A stretch of DNA of 8,314 nt, from NCBI GenBank assembly GCA_003509065.1, contig DODG01000034.1, forward strand, positions 1-8,314, written 5' to 3'. Source of the stretch: Acidobacteriota bacterium (GTDB lineage: Bacteria > Acidobacteriota > Vicinamibacteria > Vicinamibacterales > UBA823). A program made the position numbers and the translations under genes. Positions 1-7,310 of the stretch are shown in pieces (within the stretch, counting starts at the first letter, position 1; every line of letters begins with the position of its first letter). The notes under the pieces are model-generated. The model saw only the letters and a list, made by a program, of their open reading frames with translations. It was not told the DNA's origin and did not search any database.

Positions 1-16
1 CGGTACACTGAAGGAA

Positions 17-1294
17 ATGTCTCGCGCAACAGTTGCCATTCTTAAGACTCAGCCTTCCACCGTTCTACGCGATTATCACGAATTGCTCAACCTCGCTGAT
101 TATCAAAATACTATTGATCGCTCTGTCGACACCGCACTCAAGGTCAATATTTCGTGGCATTTTTTCTTTCCGGGATGTTCAACGACCCCCTGGCAATTAG
201 ACGGAGTCGTACGAGCAATGAAACGTGATGGGTATGATCCGTCACTCATCCACGCCTGTCACAATCGCACAGTTGTTATCGATGCGCATCTTGGCGAGCG
301 AGAGAACAAGCAGATCAATGTCGTGGAATCACACGGCCTAAGAAATGTGCATCTATACGAAGGAGAAGAGTGGATCAACATCAGAGATGCAGTGGGAGAC
401 CTAGCAAGTCGATTTATTTGTTTAAACGATGTTTATCCAAAAGGCTTTCTTATCCCGAAACGGTTCCTCGGAGAAAACATTATTCATCTGCCAACAGTTA
501 AAACACATGTCTTCACCACTACAACAGGCGCAATGAAGAATGCTTTCGGTGGCCTCCTAAACGACCGCCGCCACTGGACCCATCCCGTTATTCATGAAAC
601 GCTTGTCGATCTCCTCATGATCCAAAAACGGATTCATCGCGGTATATTTGCCGTAATGGACGGAACGTTTGCTGGAGATGGACCCGGGCCACGCTGCATG
701 ACGCCACATGTTAAAAATATGCTCCTCGCCAGCAGCGATCAAGTAGCCATCGATGCGGTTTCGGCAAAATTAATGGGATTCGATCCTTTGTCAATTAAAT
801 ACATCCGCCTCGCGCATGATGCGGGCCTAGGCTGTGGAGACCCTCGCGAGATCACGATCGTGGGGGATCATTCTGCAGCAAAAGAAAATTGGAAATTTGT
901 TGGACCCTTTCAGCGCATGACATTCGCGTCACGAATGCAACACAAGATCTACTGGGGACCGCTTCGCAGACCACTTGAATGGTCACTGAAAACCATACTC
1001 GCGCCATGGGCCTATCTTGCCAGCGTTCTCTATCACGATAGCTTTTGGTATCCGCTGAAGGGACGTTCGGCAATGAAAAACGTCTTAACTAGTAATTGGA
1101 GTCGCTTGTTTGACAAATGGGATCAAACAGCCGTCGATAGCGATGGCTATCAAGTGGAAGACGGTCCACCAGTGAAGATCCAGCGCTCTGGCTTCCGCGC
1201 CTTCCTTGCTTCTTTTGGCATCCTTGGTAAATGTTTAAAAGACGCGCCTGAATTTACCGATCGTCGCCCGCAAATAACCACTAGGGCTAAATAA
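17..1294 (+). CDS. DUF362 domain-containing protein
   Basis: The biochemical role of DUF362 proteins is largely undefined, so no function is assigned. Family signatures seen: an N-terminal VAILK strand (residues 6-10), LPTVKTH then GAMKNAFGG (159-179, resembling the usual 'PKLKTH...LKNxFG' block), MDGTFAGDGPGPR (214-226), and SSDQVAIDAVSAKLMGFDP (239-257) followed by IRLAHDAGLG (263-272). Some DUF362 proteins carry a ferredoxin-like Cys cluster; this one has only isolated cysteines and no CxxC motif. Residues about 295-425 form a C-terminal extension rich in Trp, Tyr and basic residues that I do not recognise; a weakly hydrophobic patch lies near 325-340. The ATG at 17 puts the conserved strand close to the N-terminus, but the AAGGA at 11-15 is only 1 nt away, too near to be a good ribosome site, and the frame stays open to the window edge, so an upstream start is possible. 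It converges on the minus-strand operon. Confidence 0.85.
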   Translation: MSRATVAILKTQPSTVLRDYHELLNLADYQNTIDRSVDTALKVNISWHFFFPGCSTTPWQLDGVVRAMKRDGYDPSLIHACHNRTVVIDAHLGERENKQINVVESHGLRNVHLYEGEEWINIRDAVGDLASRFICLNDVYPKGFLIPKRFLGENIIHLPTVKTHVFTTTTGAMKNAFGGLLNDRRHWTHPVIHETLVDLLMIQKRIHRGIFAVMDGTFAGDGPGPRCMTPHVKNMLLASSDQVAIDAVSAKLMGFDPLSIKYIRLAHDAGLGCGDPREITIVGDHSAAKENWKFVGPFQRMTFASRMQHKIYWGPLRRPLEWSLKTILAPWAYLASVLYHDSFWYPLKGRSAMKNVLTSNWSRLFDKWDQTAVDSDGYQVEDGPPVKIQRSGFRAFLASFGILGKCLKDAPEFTDRRPQITTRAK

Positions 1295-1322
1295 CAGGAC
1301 ACCGCTTCCCCTGCCTCTCTTG

Positions 1323-1360
1323 ATGATTGCGACTTCAATCGTGCGGAACGAAATCCGCGC
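1323..1360. terminator. Two adjacent hairpins between convergent genes (possible bidirectional terminator)
   Basis: Two short inverted repeats lie side by side in the 74-nt gap between the convergent stop codons. The first is GATTG-CGACTT-CAATC (1325-1340), extendable by a wobble pair and an A-T pair to 1323-1342. The second is GTGCGGA-ACGAAA-TCCGCGC (1341-1360), a 7-bp stem with one G-T wobble. Neither is followed by a T-run on either strand, so this is not a canonical Rho-independent terminator. The position between two converging genes is the main argument for a termination role. Confidence 0.3.
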
Positions 1361-1368
1361 TACCACGC

Positions 1369-2961
1369 TTAAGAAGGATCTCTCACGGTTGGATACTCAA
1401 TGCCGAGCTGCTCAAGGTACGTATCGTACTGTGTAGGGTCAAAGTAGTAATTTCGCATCTCCTCACGAAATTCCTCCATAATCCCTTCATTTAGGTGAAT
1501 GGCCGGTCGATCGTCAGCGCTAATAAATGAAACGTACTCTTGGCCCTTTGTTTGAACGTCGTTAAAGTAGGCCCATGATGCCTCCACCTTCTGAGGCTGT
1601 AACAAGAAATCCAAGGCCGTCAGCGCCATAACCTTCGCACCAGCCGTTGCACCCTTGTGTGCGATCGGCGTTGCCATCGCAACGGCGCTCGACCAATGAT
1701 GACCACCACCACCCGTTCGAAAATTCGATGGGAATCGTAGCGTGACGGTCGGGACGTTCCACGAGATATCACCGATATCATCCGACCCCCCACCGGTACG
1801 CACACCAGTTGGCGGCTCACCCAACGCACTCAACTCAGTTGCCAAGCCGATAGAATCAGCGCCCAACTCCTTCTGGAGCGCCTTGGCAAGCTCCTGATCC
1901 GCGTCGCTCCACTCGGGAAGGCCAATCGTCTTAATGTTCTCGTACATCGTTTCAGCAATTACCTTGTTGAAGTGGCGTGGCCAAGCCGACCCAAGAATGC
2001 GCCATTCCACCTCAGTATTGGTCATCTTGGCTGCCGCCTCCGCCGCTGTATTCCCAATCTCGAATAATTCTTTAATGTGGTCGTAGTCGAGCTCGCGGAA
2101 GTAGTACCAAACGGAGGCACGCGATGGCACAACATTCGGCTGGTCGCCGCCATCAGTAATCACATAGTGTGTACGCTGCGATAATCTGAGGTGTTCTCGG
2201 CGGTAATTCATGGCTGCATTCATAAGCTCAACTGCATCCAATGCACTTCGGCCGGACCAAGGTCTTCCTGCTGAGTGCGCCGACTCGCCGTGGAACGTGT
2301 ACTCTACTGACACAAGGCCATTCCCGCTTCCCTCACCCCAACTCACGCCCATATTGCTACCAACGTGAGTGAAAATCATGATGTCAACATCCTGAAACAG
2401 TCCACCGCGGACGAAGTAAGCCTTCGACCCGAGCTGCTCTTCCGCTACACCCGGCCACAGCATAATCGTGCCTGGGATACCTTCGCGCTCCATGAGCTTC
2501 TTGAGCACAAGCGCGGCCGTGACGTTAACGGCCTGACCAGAATTATGCCCCTCGCCGTGACCTGGCGCACCCTCGATGATGGGATCGTGATACGCCACGC
2601 CTGGCTTCTGCGATGCTTTGGGAATGCCATCAATATCACTCCCGAATCCAATGATTGGTTTACCTGATCCCCAAGTTGCAATCCACGCCGTAGGCATTTC
2701 TGCCACACCCTGCTCGACCTCAAATCCATTGTCACGCAGGATACCTGTCACATAGCTCGATGTTTCAAACTCTTGAAAGCCCAACTCACCGAAACTAAAA
2801 ATCTGGTCGACCGCCTGTTGCGTAAACTTCCGTAGACTCTCGACCTCTGTCACAGCCTCTTGCTTGAGTGCCTCAAGTTGATCCTCAGACTGTGCCGAGG
2901 CAGGAGCTGAGTTTGCTAGTAAAACTAGCATCGCCACCACTGACCAAGAACGACTGTGCAT
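1369..2961 (-). CDS. Exported M20-family amidohydrolase, AbgB-like
   Basis: Predicted metal-dependent hydrolase cleaving an amide bond, as in p-aminobenzoyl-glutamate hydrolase subunit B (AbgB) and the M20D amidohydrolases; the substrate here is unknown. Residues 1-23 form a signal peptide (basic start, hydrophobic core, ASA before Gln24), so it should act in the periplasm or outside the cell, unlike cytoplasmic AbgB. Catalytic-domain motifs: GFGSDIDGIP (105-114), GHGEGHN (134-140), AEEQLGSK (173-180; Glu174/Glu175 candidate catalytic base and metal ligand), FTHVG (197-201), and GGGGHHW (417-423) with AHKG (434-437). The block YVITDGGDQPNVVPSRASVWYY (266-287) and the GGSDDIGDISW block (391-401) are strongly AbgB-like. 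The metal-ligand Cys of the usual HxCGH motif is Glu137 here. At 530 residues it is somewhat longer than AbgB (about 480), from the signal peptide and a C-terminal tail after about residue 460. The ATG has an AAGGAG 7 nt upstream. Last gene of the apparent operon, 32 nt after the Nramp-like gene. Confidence 0.88.
   Translation of the reverse strand: MHSRSWSVVAMLVLLANSAPASAQSEDQLEALKQEAVTEVESLRKFTQQAVDQIFSFGELGFQEFETSSYVTGILRDNGFEVEQGVAEMPTAWIATWGSGKPIIGFGSDIDGIPKASQKPGVAYHDPIIEGAPGHGEGHNSGQAVNVTAALVLKKLMEREGIPGTIMLWPGVAEEQLGSKAYFVRGGLFQDVDIMIFTHVGSNMGVSWGEGSGNGLVSVEYTFHGESAHSAGRPWSGRSALDAVELMNAAMNYRREHLRLSQRTHYVITDGGDQPNVVPSRASVWYYFRELDYDHIKELFEIGNTAAEAAAKMTNTEVEWRILGSAWPRHFNKVIAETMYENIKTIGLPEWSDADQELAKALQKELGADSIGLATELSALGEPPTGVRTGGGSDDIGDISWNVPTVTLRFPSNFRTGGGGHHWSSAVAMATPIAHKGATAGAKVMALTALDFLLQPQKVEASWAYFNDVQTKGQEYVSFISADDRPAIHLNEGIMEEFREEMRNYYFDPTQYDTYLEQLGIEYPTVRDPS
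2914..2930 (-). repeat. Perfect 7-bp inverted repeat in the signal-peptide codons
   Basis: TGCTAGT-AAA-ACTAGCA on the plus strand is a perfect inverted repeat with a 3-nt spacer, about 31-48 nt into the M20 hydrolase gene. In the mRNA it could fold into a small hairpin just past the ribosome's initiation footprint. It may be a by-product of the codons for the hydrophobic Leu-Leu-Ala-Asn stretch; no function is shown. Confidence 0.35.
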
Positions 2962-2968
2962 AACAGTT

Positions 2969-2974
2969 CTCCTT
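2969..2974 (-). promoter_or_regulatory. Ribosome binding site of the M20 hydrolase
   Basis: AAGGAG on the minus strand, 7 nt before the ATG at 2961. It is one of the two strongest Shine-Dalgarno sequences in the window and fixes the start, which is also the one that yields the signal peptide. Confidence 0.75.
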
Positions 2975-2993
2975 AATCCCTCATGATTAGCTG

Positions 2994-4508
2994 CTACACG
3001 CCAAACAGCTCAACTTTGAACACACGTGCCAAAATGACAATGGCGGTAAGAACACAAAAGCCAATGAGACTCAGCCAACTGAATGCCGTCTCGAGCTTTG
3101 ACGGATAGAAGTGTTTGTCCGTCTTTGGAATAACGGTTAGGCAATAGTACAGATTCAGGAAATAAATGACCGGCGCGACAAATAAAGCCAGCGCTGATGC
3201 TACCAACACTAAGTAAACCGGTTGTGGCATACCATAAATAATAGCTACCGATGAAACGAGTGAGAATAACATCGTCAATCGGTAGATGTTGTACTCGGAG
3301 TACCAATGCCGACGATGGGCGTCGGTCAGATCTTCACGCGCGATACCTTGTAGAGATGCCGTCGAGCGAAACATGTTGCGGCAACAAGCCCCAACAATCC
3401 GCGGCCACCCATCAAAGTAGTTGAACGCAGTTGAGAAAGTCGCAGCAAATGCTCCGAGGAGAAAAACGAGCATCATCTTTTGGCCAAGACTATCGGTAAA
3501 AATCCTAGCAATCTCACCCATAACAGCCCGGCCCTCAACTTCGTTCGGATACATCCAGACAGCTGCTAAGAGAAGAAAAATACAGGCAAGAAAAAACGAA
3601 ATGATATGACCAAACCTAAAATCCCACAAACCTATCCTAAACCAACGTCGGCAGTACTCGACCCCGAATCCTGGAATTCTTGAAGTATCGATCGCTAGGT
3701 CAGTCTTCGAACTGGTGAACGGGTCGAAAGTCGGTGCCAATCCAGCTTTTTCCAGACTTGGCCTGACACGACCCATGCCGACCTTCTTCGCCTTCCCCCA
3801 TTCCGAGGCTTGTAATGACACGTCAATTCCGGTCGGCAGTAATCCCAGAAAAGCGGCAATAATGAGCCACGAGCCAGCCGGTGTCTCAAAAATGACAAAA
3901 TGACTAAGTGCGTCGCCACCAACGGGAGTAACAAAAAACACAAGGAAGGTTGACGCGATTAACATGCCAGCCAAAATCTTGGTCGCAGTCTCGACAGCAG
4001 CGTAATTTCCACGGAGTAGAATTACGACAGCGGTCACACCGAGAACAAATCCATATACTGGTTGAGAGAACGAAAATCCAAGGGTGGTCGTGAATAAGTA
4101 GTACGCCACAGCGGCTGCAGCAACGAGACGGCCAGCCTGACCAATGGCCGACTGAATAATCGTCGTAATCATCACATACCATAATGGCCATTTCTTCCAA
4201 GCTGTGCCGTATGCCTCGATCAGACTCTTACCGGTCGCGTTGGTAAACCGAAACGCCATCTCGAATCCGTAGTACTTGAAGATATAAGCGATTGGGATGC
4301 ACCAGAGCAGAGCGTATTCGAAACGCCCACCCGCCACCGGGGCTGTGATCAAATGACTGGTCCCAACGCCCGTCATCATTAAGATAAGGCCCGGACCAAA
4401 ATGCTTCAACATGCCCTTCCAACTCGTATTCGGCAAGGAGAGCTTATCTAGGTCAGTCTCAAGTTGCGTCACGACACCTGCTGGTTGGTTAGTTATGTGG
4501 TTAGACAT
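2994..4508 (-). CDS. Divergent Nramp-like membrane transporter
   Basis: Integral membrane protein of the Nramp (SLC11-like) family within the LeuT-fold APC superfamily; it would move a solute across the cytoplasmic membrane. The first membrane segment fits the family: FGPGLILMM (37-45), then GVGTSHLITAPVAGGRFEYALLW (47-69), aligning with the canonical 'DPGNxxT...AGAxFGYxLLW'. The sixth-segment equivalent is LGLLPTGIDVSLQASEWG (221-238). About 11-12 hydrophobic segments are visible. The metal-coordinating DPGN motif is replaced by GTSH (49-52), and the MPH of segment 6 by LPT (224-226), so all the usual side-chain manganese/iron ligands are absent. A hydrophilic insertion of about 60 residues (239-298) follows segment 6, making it longer (504) than typical bacterial Nramps (about 400-450). 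Database names such as 'divalent metal transporter' would therefore be misleading; the substrate is unknown. It starts 19 nt after the Fe-S subunit gene, with only a weak purine-rich ribosome site, and is followed by the exported hydrolase, which suggests possible uptake of the hydrolysis product. Confidence 0.82.
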   Translation of the reverse strand: MSNHITNQPAGVVTQLETDLDKLSLPNTSWKGMLKHFGPGLILMMTGVGTSHLITAPVAGGRFEYALLWCIPIAYIFKYYGFEMAFRFTNATGKSLIEAYGTAWKKWPLWYVMITTIIQSAIGQAGRLVAAAAVAYYLFTTTLGFSFSQPVYGFVLGVTAVVILLRGNYAAVETATKILAGMLIASTFLVFFVTPVGGDALSHFVIFETPAGSWLIIAAFLGLLPTGIDVSLQASEWGKAKKVGMGRVRPSLEKAGLAPTFDPFTSSKTDLAIDTSRIPGFGVEYCRRWFRIGLWDFRFGHIISFFLACIFLLLAAVWMYPNEVEGRAVMGEIARIFTDSLGQKMMLVFLLGAFAATFSTAFNYFDGWPRIVGACCRNMFRSTASLQGIAREDLTDAHRRHWYSEYNIYRLTMLFSLVSSVAIIYGMPQPVYLVLVASALALFVAPVIYFLNLYYCLTVIPKTDKHFYPSKLETAFSWLSLIGFCVLTAIVILARVFKVELFGV

Positions 4509-4527
4509 ATAAGATTCTCTTTATCGG

Positions 4528-5463
4528 TCAAGGTTCTTCTCGATTCTGAACAAACTGCCAGCCAAAACGGCCTTTGATGCATAGATGCCCTTGAGTAACT
4601 GAATGATCCATTGGGGACGTAACTTTGACGATCTCGTTCTCTTGTACATGCAGCTCAAGATTGCACCCCACACCACAATAAGGACATACTGTGCGCGTCA
4701 CATCCTGCTTCGATTCGTCCCACTCACCAGTTGCACGACGGTCATGCTCACTCTTAAACATCAGAGCTCCAGTCGGACAAACACCGATACAGTTACCACA
4801 ATACACACAGGCCGAATCGTCCAATCGTCGATCAAATTCGGTCGAAATCCTCGCGTCGAAACCACGCCCAGCTACAGCGATTGCAAACGTGTTCTGAGCA
4901 TCTTCGCCGCAGGCTTCAACACATTTGTAACAAAGGATGCACTTCGAATAATCACGAACATACATCTCATCATCAATCTTGACTGGTTGCTCGACCGTCT
5001 CCGCTGTCATGCCATCTGGAACATGGTGATGACCAGGACTCCGGCTATCACGATCAGCATGCGATACGTCTGATAATCCAAATTTCGCAGCGTCTACCTC
5101 ATAGTCGGTCATCCAGCGTTTGACGTCACCACTCGCTAAGGATAAATCAACAGACGACGCGAGAAGTTCAAAAACGAGCTTCCGACTATGGCGAACACGC
5201 GGCGTGTTGGTATGCACGACAGCGCCAGGATGCACCTTGCGCGAACACGAAGGAACCAAGGTTCGTGAACCTTCAAGCTCCACAACACAAACCCGACAAA
5301 CATTCACAGGCGTTAAGGTATCCAGATAGCATAGTGTTGGCGTGTCCACACCCTGGACCTGGCAGGCATCTAGCAAGGTAGACCCCTCAGGCACGCGCAC
5401 CACTTCATCATCGATGGTCACTTCGACCAGAGGTATTGTCTGTTTCTCCATTGCATCACTCAC
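4528..5463 (-). CDS. Formate dehydrogenase-type iron-sulfur subunit (FdsA/NuoG N-terminal domains as a separate protein)
   Basis: Likely electron-transfer subunit between the molybdenum catalytic subunit and the NuoEF-like diaphorase, in the cytoplasm. Numbering is from the internal ATG at 5451. Domains: a [2Fe-2S] ferredoxin domain (about 8-85; Cys41, 52, 55, 69); a linker (about 85-160) where NuoG-type proteins carry the His-Cys cluster, but with no cysteine here; two [4Fe-4S] ferredoxin motifs (Cys171, 174, 177, 181 and Cys215, 218, 221, 225); and the start of a molybdopterin-oxidoreductase Fe4S4 domain, CPYCGVGC (256-263) with Cys291 in GHLCIKGRFGW. The protein then stops at residue 307, where an FdsA polypeptide would continue into its catalytic domain. 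Start choice: a GTG at 5463 has GGAGG 8 nt upstream and overlaps the end of the NuoEF gene by 8 nt; the ATG at 5451, four codons later, is the alternative. The frame is open to 5721, but that stretch lies inside the conserved NuoF C-terminus. Confidence 0.87.
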   Translation of the reverse strand: MSDAMEKQTIPLVEVTIDDEVVRVPEGSTLLDACQVQGVDTPTLCYLDTLTPVNVCRVCVVELEGSRTLVPSCSRKVHPGAVVHTNTPRVRHSRKLVFELLASSVDLSLASGDVKRWMTDYEVDAAKFGLSDVSHADRDSRSPGHHHVPDGMTAETVEQPVKIDDEMYVRDYSKCILCYKCVEACGEDAQNTFAIAVAGRGFDARISTEFDRRLDDSACVYCGNCIGVCPTGALMFKSEHDRRATGEWDESKQDVTRTVCPYCGVGCNLELHVQENEIVKVTSPMDHSVTQGHLCIKGRFGWQFVQNREEP

Positions 5464-7300
5464 CCTTGGATCCTCCAAATAGTCCCAACGTAACTGCCGA
5501 CTGCACTGCATTCGCCGCGGTGTGCCCAAGTCCGCAGATGGACGCGTCGCGCATGACTTGACCCAGTTCATCCAGTAAATGAGCTTCAGCCTCAAGTGAC
5601 GTCTGCACACCATCTCGGGCAAGCCGTTGTAATAATTCCTCTTGACGCACTGTTCCGACTCGACAGGGCACGCACTGACCGCAAGATTCGTCCCTAAAGA
5701 ATGCCGCGATCCGAAGAACAATACTACTCATATCCGTGTCTTCATCGAACACCATGACGACACCAGAACCCAGTGACGCACCGATGGCACGGGTCCCTTC
5801 AAACGTGAGCGGTGTGTCGAGATGTTTCGGAGATACAAATGATCCAGCAGCACCACCAAGCAACACTACCTTAAGTTGTTTGTTTCCACGCACTCCACCA
5901 GCGAGATCAATGAGCGCACGCAACGTCAGTCCGAATGGAACCTCATAAAGACCGGGCTGTTCGACAGCGCCTGATACACAAAAGAGCTTCGTTCCAGTGG
6001 ACCCGTCAGTGCCCACGCCAGCAAAGCTTGTTCCACCGTCACGTAAAATATCCAAAACATTGACTAACGTTTCCACATTATTGATAACGGTGGGCTTACC
6101 AAAAAGACCAACCTCGACCGGGAATGGCGGTTTATTGCGGGGTTCGCCACGAAAACCTTCGATCGAATTAAACAGTGCCGTTTCTTCACCACAGATATAG
6201 GCGCCAGCGCCTCGGCGTAGTTCAATATCGAAATTGAATCCACCACCCATTACATTAGATCCTAATAACGCTTCCGCTCGGCAGACTTGAATCGCGTATT
6301 CCAGTCGAGTTGTGGCAAGTGGATATTCACCCCGCACATAGAGATACCCCTCCTCAGCGCCGACAGCAAATCCGGCGATCGTCATCGATTCAATGATCGC
6401 AAATGGATCCTCCTCCATTAACACACGATCCTTAAACGTTCCAGGTTCCGATTCATCAGCATTGCAGACAACATAGCGTGGGCTGACTTGCGATTTAGCC
6501 ACCGCATCCCACTTGCGGCCCGTTGGAAATGCAGCACCGCCACGGCCTTGCAGCTTCGACTTAGATATTTCCTCAATAACGCGCGTAGGTCCAAGCTCGA
6601 GTGCTCTTTGAAGTCCTGAATATCCACCAGCACCACGATATGAGGCGAGGTTCGCCGGATCACAATCCTTAACGCGGTGCAGCAACCGTAAGGCTAGATC
6701 ATGAGTTCCAAGAGTTTGGGGTGTTGAAATGGTCGGTGTAATCGGAACGTCTGTTCCACCCAAAACGCTTTCAATATCTTCGAGACCAGCCGGCGCGATT
6801 GTACCGTCCTGACAATCTCCTGCCAGTTGGAACAGGACGGCTGGCCCACGTTCGCAAAGACCGAGACAGGGACTACGATGCCAAGTTGCCTGTCCGTTAG
6901 AGACTGGCGTACCTGATGGACCAAACTTGTGCTCGAGGGCCGCACACAACTCATCGGCACCTTGTAGCTTACAGGCAATATCGTCACAGACGTGGGCCAC
7001 ACGGGGAGGTCTGGTTGTTGTGGAAAGCAACGTGTAGAAACTCGCCACACCGTAGATCTCAGCGGGGGGAATTAATAACCTGCGGCAAATCTCATTGACC
7101 GCACCGGCTGAAATCCAGCCAACTCGTTTCTGCACAGCATGCAAGGTCGGTAGCAATAGATGTCTCCGAGAGCGAGCTTCCGAGAGACCTCCGTGTGCTA
7201 CCTGAACCGACTCTGAAACATCTGCCTGACGCTCGAGCACGCTGTCAACCGCAGCACGCTCCGCCTCGCTCGTCTCGGCTGGCAGTAGTTTGAAATCCAT
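5456..7300 (-). CDS. NuoE-NuoF fusion, NAD+-reducing diaphorase subunit of formate dehydrogenase (beta subunit)
   Basis: Passes electrons from the Fe-S subunit through FMN to NAD+. Numbering is from the ATG at 7300. N-terminal NuoE-like thioredoxin-fold [2Fe-2S] domain (about 40-175): RRHLLLPTLHAVQKRVGWIS (45-64) and ligands in CDDIAC (Cys105, Cys110) and CLGLC (Cys145, Cys149). NuoF-like domain (about 210-600): glycine-rich GRGGAAFPTGRKW (252-264), NADESEPGTFKDR (280-292), GAGAYICGEETAL (364-376), KPTVINNVETL (402-412), an SLBB-like region (about 440-490), and the [4Fe-4S] site ESCGQCVPCRVGT (Cys540, 543, 546) with Cys589 in SICGLG. All expected cofactor ligands are present. The same NuoE/NuoF fusion occurs in the beta subunit of Methylobacterium tungsten formate dehydrogenase 1. 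Start: the ATG at 7300 gives an N-terminus (MDFKLL, then ERAAVDSVL) that fits this family and leaves a 10-nt gap after the catalytic gene; a TTG at 7321 adds seven residues but has no ribosome site. It precedes the Fe-S subunit gene, translationally coupled. Confidence 0.92.
   Translation of the reverse strand: MDFKLLPAETSEAERAAVDSVLERQADVSESVQVAHGGLSEARSRRHLLLPTLHAVQKRVGWISAGAVNEICRRLLIPPAEIYGVASFYTLLSTTTRPPRVAHVCDDIACKLQGADELCAALEHKFGPSGTPVSNGQATWHRSPCLGLCERGPAVLFQLAGDCQDGTIAPAGLEDIESVLGGTDVPITPTISTPQTLGTHDLALRLLHRVKDCDPANLASYRGAGGYSGLQRALELGPTRVIEEISKSKLQGRGGAAFPTGRKWDAVAKSQVSPRYVVCNADESEPGTFKDRVLMEEDPFAIIESMTIAGFAVGAEEGYLYVRGEYPLATTRLEYAIQVCRAEALLGSNVMGGGFNFDIELRRGAGAYICGEETALFNSIEGFRGEPRNKPPFPVEVGLFGKPTVINNVETLVNVLDILRDGGTSFAGVGTDGSTGTKLFCVSGAVEQPGLYEVPFGLTLRALIDLAGGVRGNKQLKVVLLGGAAGSFVSPKHLDTPLTFEGTRAIGASLGSGVVMVFDEDTDMSSIVLRIAAFFRDESCGQCVPCRVGTVRQEELLQRLARDGVQTSLEAEAHLLDELGQVMRDASICGLGHTAANAVQSAVTLGLFGGSKGE
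5472..5476 (-). promoter_or_regulatory. Ribosome binding site deciding the Fe-S subunit start
   Basis: GGAGG on the minus strand, inside the last codons of the NuoEF gene, 8 nt before a GTG and 20 nt before the next in-frame ATG. The spacing favours the GTG at 5463. An AAGGG closer to the ATG (about 11-12 nt) is a weaker competitor. Confidence 0.5.
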
Positions 7301-7310
7301 CCCTACTCGC

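Noticed and set aside
2365..2735. Overlapping open frames on both strands inside the M20 hydrolase gene
   Set aside because: They are shadows of the hydrolase frame with no recognisable domain and no ribosome site of their own.
4603..5073. Plus-strand open frame of 156 codons opposite the Fe-S subunit gene
   Set aside because: It lies entirely antisense to a well-conserved Fe-S protein and its translation shows no family features.
5464..5721. N-terminal extension of the Fe-S subunit from the ATG at 5721
   Set aside because: This stretch overlaps the conserved NuoF C-terminus including its last Fe-S ligands, and its translation does not resemble a ferredoxin-domain leader.
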